From contig NZ_QRWD01000012.1 in assembly GCF_003459505.1 (NCBI RefSeq), positions 9,810-73,809 on the forward strand: 64,000 nucleotides of DNA. The letters run 5' to 3'. Numbering within the stretch: position 1 is the stretch's first letter; every line of letters begins with the position of its first letter. The stretch is from Collinsella sp. AF20-14LB (GTDB lineage Bacteria; Actinomycetota; Coriobacteriia; Coriobacteriales; Coriobacteriaceae). The notes below the pieces were generated by a model, which was not told the DNA's origin, did not search any database, and saw only the letters and a list, made by a program, of their open reading frames with translations. The position numbers and the translations under genes are program-made. This document shows positions 18,168 through 27,394 of this stretch, piece by piece.

Positions 18168-19037
18168 CTACTGGGTATCCACGTAAAGGTCGAACCCGCC
18201 CTGCGGCGTGGTGTCGACCGTATCGGGCGCCTGCGAGTTAAAGCTCACGGGAACCATGCGCTTTGAGGCGCGGAAACGCGTACCGTCGGTGGCGACGGGC
18301 GGCTCATCGACCGTGAGCTCGTAGTCACCAGGCTTGAGCTCGATACCGTCACCTTCGGAATTGACGTATTGGTACTCGTCGACCGCTTGCCCCTTGAGCG
18401 TACGACCCACAATATGGACGAGCATCTGGCTGTCGCCGCGCGCAGTGTCCCACGTCGCGCCGTCCTTGACCTCGACCGACACATGTACCGAGCGCGTGCG
18501 GCCGAGCGATTGCTCGACAGACATCTCGACCTTGGCGGCGTCTCTTCGCTGTTGTTCAACATGGCTCCAAACGCTACCAATTACCGAGCATGCGATAACG
18601 CCGGCCATGAAGGCGATAAGGATGGGGCCAAGCGGCGAGCGACGTCCCGCATCTTCCTCGTGAGACAGATTGGGGCGACGTGTGGGCGCGAGCGCCTGGG
18701 CACCCTGCGAGGGCACGTCGAGAATGCTGAAGGATGCCGTGCTGTCGGGGTCGATGGTGTGGCGCGGCTGCGGGGTCTTTGCCGGCGAGATCGACATGTC
18801 GGCTGGCTCACCCAGCGTGGCCGTGGCATCGGCCTTTGCCTCGTCGGCCTCGGCCTGGGCCCAGGCCTGCTCGAAGGTCAGGGGCTCGGCGGCATCGGAG
18901 GCGGCTTCAGGCTCGACAGCGGCATCGTTGCCGGTCTCGTCCTCGTCGCTCGACACGTCACGCGGCACGGGCTCGTCCCACTCTTCGTCCGGAGCCTCGC
19001 CCTCGCTATACCACCACTCAAAGGTATCGATATCCAT
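18168..19037 (-). CDS. hypothetical single-pass membrane protein with acidic cytoplasmic N-terminus
   Basis: A 289-residue protein of no family I recognise. Residues 1 to about 135 are acidic and low complexity (Glu, Asp, Ala), probably disordered and cytoplasmic. A single hydrophobic helix at about 140-165 (PILIAFMAGVIACSVIGSVWS) precedes an extracytoplasmic domain of about 120 residues with alternating beta pattern, including KPGDYELTVDEPP. The ATG at 19037 has an AAGGGGG site. It is transcribed away from the MFS gene, with two palindromes in the shared upstream region. A surface-exposed sensor or wall-associated role is possible but not shown. Confidence 0.75.
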   Translation of the reverse strand: MDIDTFEWWYSEGEAPDEEWDEPVPRDVSSDEDETGNDAAVEPEAASDAAEPLTFEQAWAQAEADEAKADATATLGEPADMSISPAKTPQPRHTIDPDSTASFSILDVPSQGAQALAPTRRPNLSHEEDAGRRSPLGPILIAFMAGVIACSVIGSVWSHVEQQRRDAAKVEMSVEQSLGRTRSVHVSVEVKDGATWDTARGDSQMLVHIVGRTLKGQAVDEYQYVNSEGDGIELKPGDYELTVDEPPVATDGTRFRASKRMVPVSFNSQAPDTVDTTPQGGFDLYVDTQ

Positions 19038-19122
19038 ACGGGGCGCCCCCTTGGCCTCGCAAATAAACACTTGCTAGCCTTATACCCCCAGACGGCACAG
19101 CGGCTCGCCGGCACAGATAGGA

Positions 19123-19187
19123 AAACCATCACAACATTCGACGCTTTTCCTCGTTTTCGAGATTTTCATCGAATGTTGTGACGGTTT
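19123..19187. repeat. long hairpin in a divergent promoter region
   Basis: Arms of 19 bp at 19123-19141 and 19169-19187 (CACAACATTCGA and its complement, one mismatch overall) enclose a T- and C-rich 27-base loop. It lies between two divergent genes, 18 bases from copy 2 of the 35-bp palindrome. Confidence 0.7.
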
Positions 19188-19205
19188 GGGCGGCAGCCAC
19201 GCCGC

Positions 19206-19240
19206 GAATGTGACAAAGGAACTGTACCTTTGTCACATTC
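19206..19240. repeat. 35-bp palindromic repeat, copy 2
   Basis: GAATGTGACAAAGGAAC faces its complement around a central T, with one arm mismatch. It lies 56 bases before the MFS gene start, so this copy is at a 5-prime rather than a 3-prime position. Confidence 0.8.
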
Positions 19241-19296
19241 TGTTAGAGTTGCAGGGATTGAATCCCGCTTATTCATGCGACATTGGAGTTACAACC

Positions 19297-20532
19297 TTGA
19301 CCGCCGCAACCACGCCTAAAAGTAAGTCAACCGCCGCCGCGCTCTCCCCCGCGCGCACCAAGCTCTGCCTGGCGCTGCTCGTGCTGTTGGGATTCTCGCT
19401 CGGCTGCTCCGAGTTCGTGGTCATCGGCATCGAAAGCGACCTGGCGACGGAGCTCGGCATCTCGCTTGCCACAGCGGGCCAGCTCATCAGCGTGTTCGCA
19501 CTCGTCTACGCCATCGCTACGCCGGTGCTTGCGCTCAGCACGGGACGCTTCCGCCGCTACCGGCTGCTCGTGTGCTACAGCATCGTCTTTGTGCTCGGCA
19601 ACCTGGTCATGGCGTTGGCGCCCAACTTCCAGGTACTGTTTATCTCGCGCATTGTCCTGGGCTCTGTCTCGGGCGCACTGCTCGCCGTGGGCGTGACGTA
19701 CATCCCCGAGCTGCTGTCCCCGCAGCAAACTTCGCTTGCCATCTCGGTGGTGTACGGTGCGTTTTCCGTGGCGATGGTCTTTGTCACTTCGATCGGCAAG
19801 TTTGTGGCCGACACGCTCGATTGGCACATGGCCATGTACGGCACGCTGACCTTTGCCGTTCTAATCTGCGGAGCGCTCGTGGCGTTTATGCCGCGCGCTG
19901 GGCAGACCGATGAGCCCGCCACCTTCCGCGAGCAGGCGGGTCTGCTACGCGAGCCGAGCATCATCACCGGCATGCTCATCTTTTTGTTTGGCGTGGGCTC
20001 GGTCTACGTATTCTACGGCTACGTGACGCCTTATCTTGAGCAGGTGCTGGGCATGGGCACGGTCGAAGCCAGTACCACGCTTATGGCCTACGGCGTGTTC
20101 TGCCTGATCTCGAACATCCTGGGCGGATGGATCGACGCGCGTTTTGGCATGAAGGCACTGCTTGTGACGTTTGTGCTGCAGGCCGCGGCGTTACTCGGGC
20201 TGTTTGCCGTGGGCGGCACCATGCCGCTCGCGCTGGTCTTTGTCTTTAGCTTGGCGCTGCTCATGTACCTGTTCTCGGTGTCATGCATCACGCACTTTAT
20301 GGACGTGGCTCGCAGCCGCCATCCCAAGTCGATGGTACTCGCAAGTTCGGTTGAGCCCATGGCGTTTAACGTCGGCATCTCGTTTGGCACCGCAGTGGGC
20401 GGCGCCGTGGTAAACGGAATTGGCATTGCGTACGTGGGTGCCGTGGGCGCCGCATTCTCACTTGTGGCCTGGGCGCTCACGCTGGCGACGATTAAGTTGG
20501 CTCGCTGGGAGCGCAGGCGGGCGAGGGCGTAA
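19297..20532 (+). CDS. MFS transporter, DHA1-type drug/arabinose efflux family
   Basis: Twelve-helix proton-coupled exporter, 411 residues. The loop between helices 2 and 3 reads STGRFRRYRLL, the MFS signature position, and GCSEFVVIGIESDLATELGIS in helix 1 is the hallmark of the AraJ/YdhP/SotB branch. The start is TTG at 19297, eight bases after GGAG; reading frame continues upstream through a palindromic repeat, which would make an unlikely leader. Substrate unknown. It is followed within 51 bases by a phosphatase gene on the same strand. Confidence 0.9.
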   Translation: MTAATTPKSKSTAAALSPARTKLCLALLVLLGFSLGCSEFVVIGIESDLATELGISLATAGQLISVFALVYAIATPVLALSTGRFRRYRLLVCYSIVFVLGNLVMALAPNFQVLFISRIVLGSVSGALLAVGVTYIPELLSPQQTSLAISVVYGAFSVAMVFVTSIGKFVADTLDWHMAMYGTLTFAVLICGALVAFMPRAGQTDEPATFREQAGLLREPSIITGMLIFLFGVGSVYVFYGYVTPYLEQVLGMGTVEASTTLMAYGVFCLISNILGGWIDARFGMKALLVTFVLQAAALLGLFAVGGTMPLALVFVFSLALLMYLFSVSCITHFMDVARSRHPKSMVLASSVEPMAFNVGISFGTAVGGAVVNGIGIAYVGAVGAAFSLVAWALTLATIKLARWERRRARA

Positions 20533-20583
20533 GCGCAGATGCGATACTCGAGCTCGATGATGGCGATCGAAAGGAAACCGCGT

Positions 20584-21030
20584 ATGCAACGCGTGCTGTT
20601 TATCTGTCACGGCAACATCTGTCGCTCGACGATGGCTGAGTCGGTGTTTACTGAGCTGGTGCGCCGTGCCGGGCGCGCGGGCGAGTTTGTCATCGATTCC
20701 GCTGCGACCTCGACTGAGGAGATCGGCAACCCGCCGCATCACGGCACCGTCGCCAAGCTGCGCGAGGTCGGGATTCCCGTCGTAGCACATCGCGCGCGCC
20801 AGGTGCGTCGCGCGGAGTATGGCGACTGGGATCACATTGTCTATATGGATGCTGAGAACGCGCGCGGCCTGCGTCGCATCTTTGGCGACGACCCCGACGG
20901 CAAGATTACGCGCTTGCTCGATTGGACCGAGCGCCCCGGCGACGTGGCCGATCCCTGGTACACCGGCAACTTCGATGCCACCTACCGCGGCGTACTCGAC
21001 GGTTGCACTGCTATGCTCGAGCAGCTGTAA
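20584..21030 (+). CDS. low molecular weight protein-tyrosine phosphatase
   Basis: Cysteine-dependent phosphatase of 148 residues. The P-loop CHGNICRS at residues 8-15 supplies the nucleophile Cys8 and Arg14, and the general acid Asp is in DPWY near residue 125. The ATG at 20584 follows GAAAGGA. These enzymes often counter bacterial tyrosine kinases that control capsule or exopolysaccharide; no such kinase is in view. It may share a transcript with the MFS gene. Confidence 0.93.
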   Translation: MQRVLFICHGNICRSTMAESVFTELVRRAGRAGEFVIDSAATSTEEIGNPPHHGTVAKLREVGIPVVAHRARQVRRAEYGDWDHIVYMDAENARGLRRIFGDDPDGKITRLLDWTERPGDVADPWYTGNFDATYRGVLDGCTAMLEQL

Positions 21031-21162
21031 TCGATGAAATGCAGAGTTTTTAGAGCCATAAATCGGATGAAATGTAGAAATTTGACCTTACTCGCGCACA
21101 GCACAACGACGACAACGCCTAAGCATAGGCATAAGCGAAGTCGGAATTCCCATATACAAATC

Positions 21163-21256
21163 GAGCGTGGTTTTTCTCCCACTTTGAGCGTTCAAGTGCG
21201 CTCTAAACGGGAGAAAATCCACGCTCATTTTCTCGGCGGGAGATAATCCACGCTCA
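21163..21256. repeat. hairpin with a third partial copy between convergent genes
   Basis: Arms at 21163-21180 and 21209-21226 (GAGCGTGGTTTTTCTCCC and near complement) enclose a smaller TTTGAGCG/CGCTCTAAA stem. A further copy of the right arm follows at 21238-21256. A 17-base direct repeat, GATGAAATG(C/T)AGA, lies just before at 21034-21083. The position suggests a two-way terminator. Confidence 0.65.
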
Positions 21257-21257
21257 A

Positions 21258-21593
21258 CTACTCGTCGACGATCTCGGCAAGCCAGACGTTCAGAGTATCG
21301 ACCTCGGGGCAGCAGAACTTTGCCGTACCGGGCTCGTTTCCAGGCACGGTTCCGCCGTAGCGCAGGATATCGATATAGGGAAAGCCCACGTGGCAGGCCA
21401 TGGAGCACATCTTGCTGCGATCGCGGTCGAAGTCAAAAACGTCGCCCGGCTTGTGACCGTGGTGGCAGCGGCACGTCCCCAGCTGGTCCACGCAGCTCAC
21501 GCGGATACGCGGCCGCTTGCCACGCGGCGCGCCGAGCGGCCTGTTCTCGCCCGCAGGCTTGACGCCGTCCTCGCCAGCATTACTCATGGTCAA
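21258..21593 (-). CDS. TIGR04076-like cysteine-rich small protein
   Basis: A 111-residue protein with seven cysteines and the pattern of the uncharacterised TIGR04076 family: a strand with CRCHHGHKPGDVFDFD, then KMCSMACHVGFPYIDILRYGG and a C-terminal PGTAKFCCPE. The cysteines suggest a metal site, but no function is known. The start is ATG at 21593, or ATG at 21587, both overlapping the end of the pyridoxamine kinase gene, so the two genes are translationally coupled. A link to vitamin B6 metabolism is only implied by this coupling. Confidence 0.7.
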   Translation of the reverse strand: MTMSNAGEDGVKPAGENRPLGAPRGKRPRIRVSCVDQLGTCRCHHGHKPGDVFDFDRDRSKMCSMACHVGFPYIDILRYGGTVPGNEPGTAKFCCPEVDTLNVWLAEIVDE

Positions 21594-22404
21594 TCACATC
21601 CAGGCAGGCCTCGATGGGAAGGCCAGCCGACTTGTCCTCTTGGTCGGCATTGCGCTCGATAAGCTCAGCCACCACACGCATGGCATCGGACGTCGCGCGC
21701 TGCAGACTCCAACCTGCCATAACGCGGCCGACGAGCACCGCCGAAAACGTGTCGCCCGTGCCCGGGAAATAGACCGGAATGAGCTCAAAGGGAATCGTGA
21801 AGTACTCCCCCGCCACATGGTCGTAACCGATAACCGCGTTCGTGCCATTGACCACGGCGCTCGTAATGACCACCGACTTGGCACCCAGCTCGCGCACGGC
21901 GTCCACAAGGGCGCGGGCCTCATCGGGCGTGATCTGTTCTGCAATAGGCGTATCGGTGAGCAGACAGGCCTCGGTGTAGTTGGGCACCGCGTAGTCTGCG
22001 CACTCCAGCAGGTGCCGCATAAGGCCAATCGTGGACTCGGGCACACCGGCATAGAGCTTGCCGTTGTCGCCCATGATGGGGTCGACGAACACCTTGGTGC
22101 CCTTTTGCGCACGGCGGTGGCAAAAGTCCGAGATGATGCGCGTCTCTTCCTCGGTCACGATAAAGCCGGTCGAGATGGCGTCGAACTCAAAGCCGAGCTC
22201 CTCCCAGATAGCAAGGCTTTGGCGCACGTACTCGGTGGTGTCGTGGATGTAGAACTTGGGGTAGTTGAGCGTATCGGAAACGAGGGCCGTCGGCAGGTTG
22301 TGGATGCGATAGCCCATGTGCGACAGCACTGGCAGCATGGCAGAAAGCGCGACCTTGCCGTAACCGCACATATCGTTAATCAGCAGCAGCTGAGTATTCT
22401 TCAT
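21580..22404 (-). CDS. pdxY: pyridoxamine/pyridoxal kinase
   Basis: PfkB/ribokinase-superfamily kinase that phosphorylates B6 vitamers; 274 residues from the ATG at 22404 (site GGGAGA). It shows LLLINDMCGYGKVALSAMLP at the N-terminus, VFVDPIMGDNGKLY in the middle and the anion-hole motif GTGDTFSAVLVG with the catalytic Asp near residue 220. It is followed by the overlapping cysteine-rich gene. The upstream region contains an inverted-end element at 22585-22736. Confidence 0.9.
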   Translation of the reverse strand: MKNTQLLLINDMCGYGKVALSAMLPVLSHMGYRIHNLPTALVSDTLNYPKFYIHDTTEYVRQSLAIWEELGFEFDAISTGFIVTEEETRIISDFCHRRAQKGTKVFVDPIMGDNGKLYAGVPESTIGLMRHLLECADYAVPNYTEACLLTDTPIAEQITPDEARALVDAVRELGAKSVVITSAVVNGTNAVIGYDHVAGEYFTIPFELIPVYFPGTGDTFSAVLVGRVMAGWSLQRATSDAMRVVAELIERNADQEDKSAGLPIEACLDVIDHE

Positions 22405-22584
22405 GAGGGTCTCCCTTGGTTCGGGCACGGCGCAGCAGCGCCACAGTGCGACTAAGTGTAGCGCAGGAGGCGTTGTGGGCGGGCGGTGGCGCCGTGGAGG
22501 TCAAATTGTTGCGGAAAGGTTTCGGAAATGGGGGCTGTTTGCTCCATAGCGGCCTAGTTGATGCTACTCATATAGCGCCATTTC

Positions 22585-22736
22585 AAAACTATGCCTATTT
22601 ACTACGTTTAACCGCCCGCCTCCAACCACAACGAATTTCTCTCCAACAAAACCGCAGGTAGATAGTTTGCGTTTTTTCAGAAACAGCTGTTGTGGTCAGC
22701 GATGCTGGATTCATCGTAGTAATTAGGCATAGTTTT
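22585..22736 (+). repeat. MITE-like structured element, copy 1
   Basis: Ends of 22 bp (ACTATGCCTA.TTACTACG, one mismatch) are inverted at 22585-22606 and 22715-22736. Inside is an inner stem AACCACAAC/GTTGTGGT and the conserved block AAAACCGCAGGTAGA. A related element lies at 31992-32148 with different but still complementary arms. It has no coding capacity. Confidence 0.75.
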
Positions 22737-22885
22737 TGGCAAGGCCGCTTCGAAAGGCATCATCGCAGCCCAAAACGATACCTTTTCCTTCGTCCCCAAG
22801 GGATCAGATTGCCGCTTAGGAGCGTTTGCAGCGTCGAGCGGTTACGGCGTTTGGTAAAACGCCGTAACTTAATAAGTTTGGTACC

Positions 22886-22948
22886 TTGACATTTATTTCT
22901 TGCACTCCTAAATTAGTTAGGCACAAAACAATTGCACTACCTAACTAA
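22886..22948 (+). promoter_or_regulatory. promoter and MarR operator of the exporter operon
   Basis: TTGACA at 22886-22891 and TAAATT at 22909-22914 are 17 bases apart, a near-consensus promoter. The inverted pair TTAGTTAGG (22913-22921) and CCTAACTAA (22940-22948) overlaps the -10 box and extends past the likely transcription start, 17 bases before the marR ATG. It is well placed for repression by the MarR product. Confidence 0.75.
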
Positions 22949-22964
22949 AGAAAGGAGCGACACC

Positions 22965-23471
22965 ATGTGCGATGACCACATCGGCCTCTGCCCCCACACG
23001 CCGGGCGGCGACCCCCATGAACCCGCAGATGCGCCCGCGGCACAGTCCCAATCAGACGCGCTCGCCAAGCACATCCTAAACGGGCTGGGCTTCTGCGGCC
23101 ACTTTCTGCACTTTCACGGCGGCGGCGCCTCGGGAAAGGCCCCCATCGTCTGCTTGCTCGCCAAGCAGCCAAACGGCGAGATGTCACAGCAGGAACTAGG
23201 CCTGCACTTTGATCTTAAGCCCGGTTCGCTTTCCGAGATTCTCTCCAAGATCGAATGCGCCGGCCTTATCGAGCGCAGCCGCAATCCCAAAGACCGGCGG
23301 CAGCTCACCATTCGCCTGACCGAAGCGGGATGGGAAAAGGCCCACGTAGAGCAGGCAGCCCGCATCCGCTTTAGAGAACGGGCCTTTAGCGCGCTCACCC
23401 ACGACGAGCGCGAGGACCTCGCCGAAATGCTCGATAAAATCCGCGTAACCTGGGAGGAACTGGATGATTAA
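22965..23471 (+). CDS. MarR-family transcriptional regulator
   Basis: A 168-residue winged-helix regulator; ATG at 22965 after AAAGGAG. The recognition region reads MSQQELGLHFDLKPGSLSEILSKIECAGLIERSRNPKDRRQLTIRLT in two parts: helix-turn-helix, then the Asp-Arg-Arg wing. The N-terminal 35 residues are His-, Pro- and Asp-rich and could bind metal. The stop overlaps the ATG of the first exporter gene by 8 bases. It probably represses its own operon through the inverted repeat overlapping the promoter. Confidence 0.92.
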   Translation: MCDDHIGLCPHTPGGDPHEPADAPAAQSQSDALAKHILNGLGFCGHFLHFHGGGASGKAPIVCLLAKQPNGEMSQQELGLHFDLKPGSLSEILSKIECAGLIERSRNPKDRRQLTIRLTEAGWEKAHVEQAARIRFRERAFSALTHDEREDLAEMLDKIRVTWEELDD

Positions 23472-25278
23472 AACCCTCATGGGCAGCATCCGCGACTATA
23501 TGAAAGTCACCGTTGCTACGCCGTTGCTTGTGCTTGGCGAGGTGCTCTGCGAGATGCTGATTCCATTTATCACTGCCAACCTGATCGACGCCATCAAAGA
23601 CGGCGCCACCGTAGCCGAGATGCTTCCCACCGCAGGCTTTTTGGTGCTCATCGCGCTGACGTCGCTTGCTTTTGGTGCCGCTGCCGGCGTCACCTGCAGC
23701 CATGCGAGCTGCGGGTTCGCCAAGAACCTGCGTCACGACCTGTTCTACAAGATCCAGACGTTCAGCTTTGCCAACATCGATGAGTTCTCGAGCTCCTCGC
23801 TCGTCACGCGCCTGACCACCGATATCAACAACGTGCAGCAGGCCTTTATGATGATCATCCGTATCGCCGTGCGCGCGCCGCTGGTATTGATCTTCGCCTT
23901 TACCATGGCGTTTATCATGGGCGGCAGCGTCGCCATGGTCTACCTGGTCATCATTCCGCTGCTGGGCTTTGGACTGTTCTTTATCATCTTTAAGGTGCGC
24001 CCCATCTTCTCGCGCGTGTTCCACAAGTACGATGCCCTTAACGAGTCCGTCGAGGAAAACGTCACCGGCATGCGCGTGGTCAAGAGCTATGTGCGCGAAG
24101 ACTTTGAGAAGGAGAAGTTCGCGACCGCCGCGCGCGACGTCCAGATGGACTTCACCCGCGCCGAGAAGCTGCTCGCCTTTAACAACCCCATGATGAACAT
24201 CTGCGTCAACGGCGCGTTTGTCGTCATCATCTACCTGGGCTCCAAGCTCATCATCACGAGCCAGGGCACGCTGTTCGACGTGGGCCAGCTCTCCTCGACC
24301 TTTACCTATGGTTTCCAGATTCTCATGAGCCTGATGCAGCTGTCGATGATCTTTGTCATGGTGACCATGGCCGACGAATCGGCACACCGCATTGCCGAGG
24401 TGCTGGCCGCCGAGCCCACGATCGCCGATCCCGCCGAGCCCGTGCTCGAGGTTGCCGACGGTTCCATCGACTTTGACCACGTGAGCTTTAAGTATTCCAA
24501 GCATGCGAAGCGCCAGGCGCTCGACGATATCGACCTGCACATTACGAGCGGCGAGACCATCGGCATCATCGGCGGCACCGGCTCGGCCAAGTCCACGCTC
24601 GTTAACCTCATCGCCCGCCTGTACGACACCACCGAAGGCGCTGTGCGCGTGGGCGGCGTGGACGTGCGCGACTACGACCTGGACGCACTGCGCCACCAGG
24701 TCGCCATGGTGCTGCAGAAAAACGTGCTGTTTAGCGGCACCATCGCCGAGAATCTGCGCTGGGGCGACCCGAACGCCACCGACGAGGAAGTCCGCGAGGC
24801 GGCACATCTGGCCTGCGCCGATGAGTTTGTCGACGGCTTCCCCAAGGGCTACGACACCTGGATCGAACAGGGCGGCTCTAATGTTTCGGGCGGTCAGAAG
24901 CAGCGCCTGTGCATTGCACGCGCCCTGCTGCGTCGCCCCAAGATCTTGATCCTGGACGACTCCACCAGCGCCGTCGACACCAAGACCGACGCTAAGATCC
25001 GCGCAGGGCTGGCAAGCTATCTGCCCAACACGACCAAGATCATCATCGCCCAGCGCATCAGCTCCGTGCAGGACGCAGACCGCATCATTGTCATGGAGGG
25101 CGGCCGCATCGCACAGATCGGCAACCACGAAGAGCTGCTCAAGACGAGTGAGATCTACCGAGAGACCTTTACCTCGCAAAACAAGATGTCTGCCGAGGGC
25201 GAAGGGGCCGTCGAGGCCGACACCGAGGCATCCGCAACGCAAGCTCAGACCCAGGAAGGAGGCGAGGCACATGAGTAA
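23464..25278 (+). CDS. ABC exporter half-transporter, degenerate ATPase site partner
   Basis: Type IV (multidrug-like) exporter subunit, 604 residues: six membrane helices (about 15-310) then an ATPase domain. Walker A reads GGTGSAKST, with Ala for the usual Gly; the signature is VSGGQKQR; Walker B ends ILDDSTSAVD, with Asp where the catalytic Glu is expected. This is the pattern of the inactive half in heterodimeric exporters such as TM287/TM288. It overlaps marR and the second exporter gene by 8 bases at each end, so the three genes are coupled. The C-terminal tail is Glu- and Ala-rich. Confidence 0.93.
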   Translation: MIKTLMGSIRDYMKVTVATPLLVLGEVLCEMLIPFITANLIDAIKDGATVAEMLPTAGFLVLIALTSLAFGAAAGVTCSHASCGFAKNLRHDLFYKIQTFSFANIDEFSSSSLVTRLTTDINNVQQAFMMIIRIAVRAPLVLIFAFTMAFIMGGSVAMVYLVIIPLLGFGLFFIIFKVRPIFSRVFHKYDALNESVEENVTGMRVVKSYVREDFEKEKFATAARDVQMDFTRAEKLLAFNNPMMNICVNGAFVVIIYLGSKLIITSQGTLFDVGQLSSTFTYGFQILMSLMQLSMIFVMVTMADESAHRIAEVLAAEPTIADPAEPVLEVADGSIDFDHVSFKYSKHAKRQALDDIDLHITSGETIGIIGGTGSAKSTLVNLIARLYDTTEGAVRVGGVDVRDYDLDALRHQVAMVLQKNVLFSGTIAENLRWGDPNATDEEVREAAHLACADEFVDGFPKGYDTWIEQGGSNVSGGQKQRLCIARALLRRPKILILDDSTSAVDTKTDAKIRAGLASYLPNTTKIIIAQRISSVQDADRIIVMEGGRIAQIGNHEELLKTSEIYRETFTSQNKMSAEGEGAVEADTEASATQAQTQEGGEAHE

Positions 25279-27190
25279 GGCAACGACCGCCGAGCGCGCG
25301 CTCAACCGTAAGGGCGGCACCATGTCGCGCCTCATCAAGACGCTCTTTGGCTTCTATCCCGTGCTTTTGCCCCTTGTCGTCGCCGGCGTGGTGCTCTGCG
25401 CCATCATCAACTCCATCGGCGCGACCTTCCTGCAGAGCGCCCTGCAGATTATTAGCGAATCGTGGCAGTCGGGCGATTGGGAAGCCGCACAGCCCAAGAT
25501 TCTGCAGCTCGTGACCACCCTCGCCTGCATCTACGGCGTCGGTGTCCTGTCCTCGCTCTTCTGGAACCGCGCCATGGCTATCGTCACGCAGGGCTCGCTC
25601 GAGAAGCTGCGCGAGATGATGTTCAACCGCATGCAGGACCTGCCGATCCGCTACTTCGACACGCACCAGCGCGGCGATATCATGAGCCACTACACCAACG
25701 ACATCGATACGCTGCGCCAGATGATCAGTCAGTCGCTGCCCAACCTGCTCATGACGATCATCATCATCGTCACGGTGTTCTTTATCATGCTGTACTACAG
25801 CGTGTGGATGTGCCTGGTCATCATCGCCGGCGTCGCCTTTATGACCTTTATGACCAAGCTGCTCGGCTCCAATTCCGCGCGTTTCTTCATTGCGCAGCAG
25901 ACCGAGCTCGGCGTGGTCGAGGGCCATATCGAGGAAGTCATGAACGGTCAGAAGGTCGTCAAGGCGTTCTGCCACGAGTCTGCCGCCGAGGCCGATTTTG
26001 ACGAGCGCAACGAAAAGCTCTTCGAGGTCTCACAGAAGGCCAACATGTACGCCAACATCCTCATGCCCATCCTTATGAACCTGGGCAACTTGCTCTACGT
26101 GCTGGTGGCCCTTGCCGGCGGCATTTTCCTGGCGCTGGGCGTGCCCAACCTGAGCATCTCGGGCATGGCGCTGTCGATCGCCGTCGTGGTGCCGTTCCTC
26201 AACATGACCAAGCAGTTCTGCGGACAGATCGGCCAGATCTCGCAGCAGATCAACGCCGTGGTCATGGGCCTCGCCGGCGCCGACCGTATCTTTGAGCTCA
26301 TCGACGAGAAGCCCGAAGCCGACGAAGGCTATGTGACGCTCGTCAACGCGCAGGTCAACCCCGATACCTGGCAGCTCGAGGAGGCTGACCACCACACCGG
26401 CATGTGGGCGTGGAAACATCCGCACCGCGCAACCGGCGAGATCGAGTACGTGCCGCTGCGTGGCGACCTGGTCATGGACAACGTCGACTTTGGCTACACG
26501 CCCGACCACGAAGTGCTGCACGGCGTGTCCGTGTTTGCCAAGCCGGGCCAGAAAGTCGCGTTTGTCGGCGCCACCGGTGCGGGCAAGACGACCATCACCA
26601 ACCTCATCAACCGCTTCTATGACATTGCCGACGGCAAGATTCGCTACGACGGCATCAACGTCAACAAGATCCGCAAGGCCGACCTGCGCCGAAGCCTGGG
26701 CGTCGTGCTGCAGGACGTGAACCTGTTCACCGGCACCGTGATGGATAACATCCGCTACGGCAACCTGGATGCCACCGACGAGGAGTGCATCGCGGCGGCC
26801 AAGCTCGCGGGCGCGGACGACTTTATCACCCGCCTGCCCGACGGCTACGACACCATGCTCACCGGCAACGGCGCCCAGCTGTCGCAGGGCCAGCGCCAGC
26901 TGATTTCGATCGCCCGCGCCGCCGTCGCCGATCCGCCGGCAATGATTCTGGACGAGGCAACGTCGAGCATCGACACCCGCACCGAGGCCATCGTTCAGGC
27001 GGGCATGGATAAGCTCATGGAGGGCCGCACGACGTTTGTCATCGCGCACCGCCTGTCCACCGTACGTAACTCCGATGCGATCATCTGTCTGGACCACGGC
27101 CGCATCATCGAGCGCGGCAACCACGACGAGCTGATCGCCAAGCGCGGATATTACTACCAGCTCTACACGGGTGCGTTTGAGCTGGAGTAG
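25271..27190 (+). CDS. ABC exporter half-transporter, catalytic ATPase partner
   Basis: Second half of the heterodimer, 639 residues from the ATG at 25271, which overlaps the previous stop within ATGAGTAA. Six membrane helices precede the ATPase domain with Walker A GATGAGKTT, a non-standard signature LSQGQRQL and a canonical Walker B ILDEATSSID. An insertion of about 35 residues between the membrane and ATPase domains (around VNPDTWQLEEADHHTGMWAW) is unusual. The pairing of one DD and one DE Walker B supports a heterodimer. Substrate unknown; drug or lipid export is typical. Confidence 0.93.
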   Translation: MSKATTAERALNRKGGTMSRLIKTLFGFYPVLLPLVVAGVVLCAIINSIGATFLQSALQIISESWQSGDWEAAQPKILQLVTTLACIYGVGVLSSLFWNRAMAIVTQGSLEKLREMMFNRMQDLPIRYFDTHQRGDIMSHYTNDIDTLRQMISQSLPNLLMTIIIIVTVFFIMLYYSVWMCLVIIAGVAFMTFMTKLLGSNSARFFIAQQTELGVVEGHIEEVMNGQKVVKAFCHESAAEADFDERNEKLFEVSQKANMYANILMPILMNLGNLLYVLVALAGGIFLALGVPNLSISGMALSIAVVVPFLNMTKQFCGQIGQISQQINAVVMGLAGADRIFELIDEKPEADEGYVTLVNAQVNPDTWQLEEADHHTGMWAWKHPHRATGEIEYVPLRGDLVMDNVDFGYTPDHEVLHGVSVFAKPGQKVAFVGATGAGKTTITNLINRFYDIADGKIRYDGINVNKIRKADLRRSLGVVLQDVNLFTGTVMDNIRYGNLDATDEECIAAAKLAGADDFITRLPDGYDTMLTGNGAQLSQGQRQLISIARAAVADPPAMILDEATSSIDTRTEAIVQAGMDKLMEGRTTFVIAHRLSTVRNSDAIICLDHGRIIERGNHDELIAKRGYYYQLYTGAFELE

Positions 27191-27204
27191 GAACGATTAC
27201 TGAC

Positions 27205-27311
27205 GGAGGGTTCCCCGGGGCGGCGGGGTAATTCCTCCGTGCTCAAACATTCTCGCTGCGCTGCGAAACTGCGCGCGGAGGAAATACACCGCCGTCCACG
27301 GGGCACCCTCC
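27205..27311. repeat. long imperfect hairpin after the exporter operon
   Basis: GGAGGGTTCCCCGGGGCGG near 27205 pairs with the complement at 27290-27311. An inner stem uses ATTCCTCCG and CGGAGGAAAT. It starts 15 bases after the exporter stop codon. Confidence 0.6.
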
Positions 27312-27354
27312 TACGCGTGATCAGCCCGTCGTTTAAAACGGAATAAAGGTTAGT

Positions 27355-27387
27355 GAGGCCCTGGCCGTTTGGCCAGGGCCTCGTTTT
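27355..27387. terminator. intrinsic terminator between convergent genes
   Basis: A 12-bp perfect stem GAGGCCCTGGCC with a GTTT loop is followed by GTTTTGTG on the plus strand, seven bases before the stop of the LysR gene. It should end transcripts from the left; from the right the T tract is weak. Confidence 0.8.
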
Positions 27388-27394
27388 GTGTGAG

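Noticed and set aside
25088..25270. 61-codon extension of the second exporter gene
   Set aside because: It overlaps the first exporter gene in another frame; ATG 25271 within ATGAGTAA is the coupled start.
23395..25338. Open frame of 647 codons on the minus strand
   Set aside because: Antisense shadow of the first ABC exporter gene.
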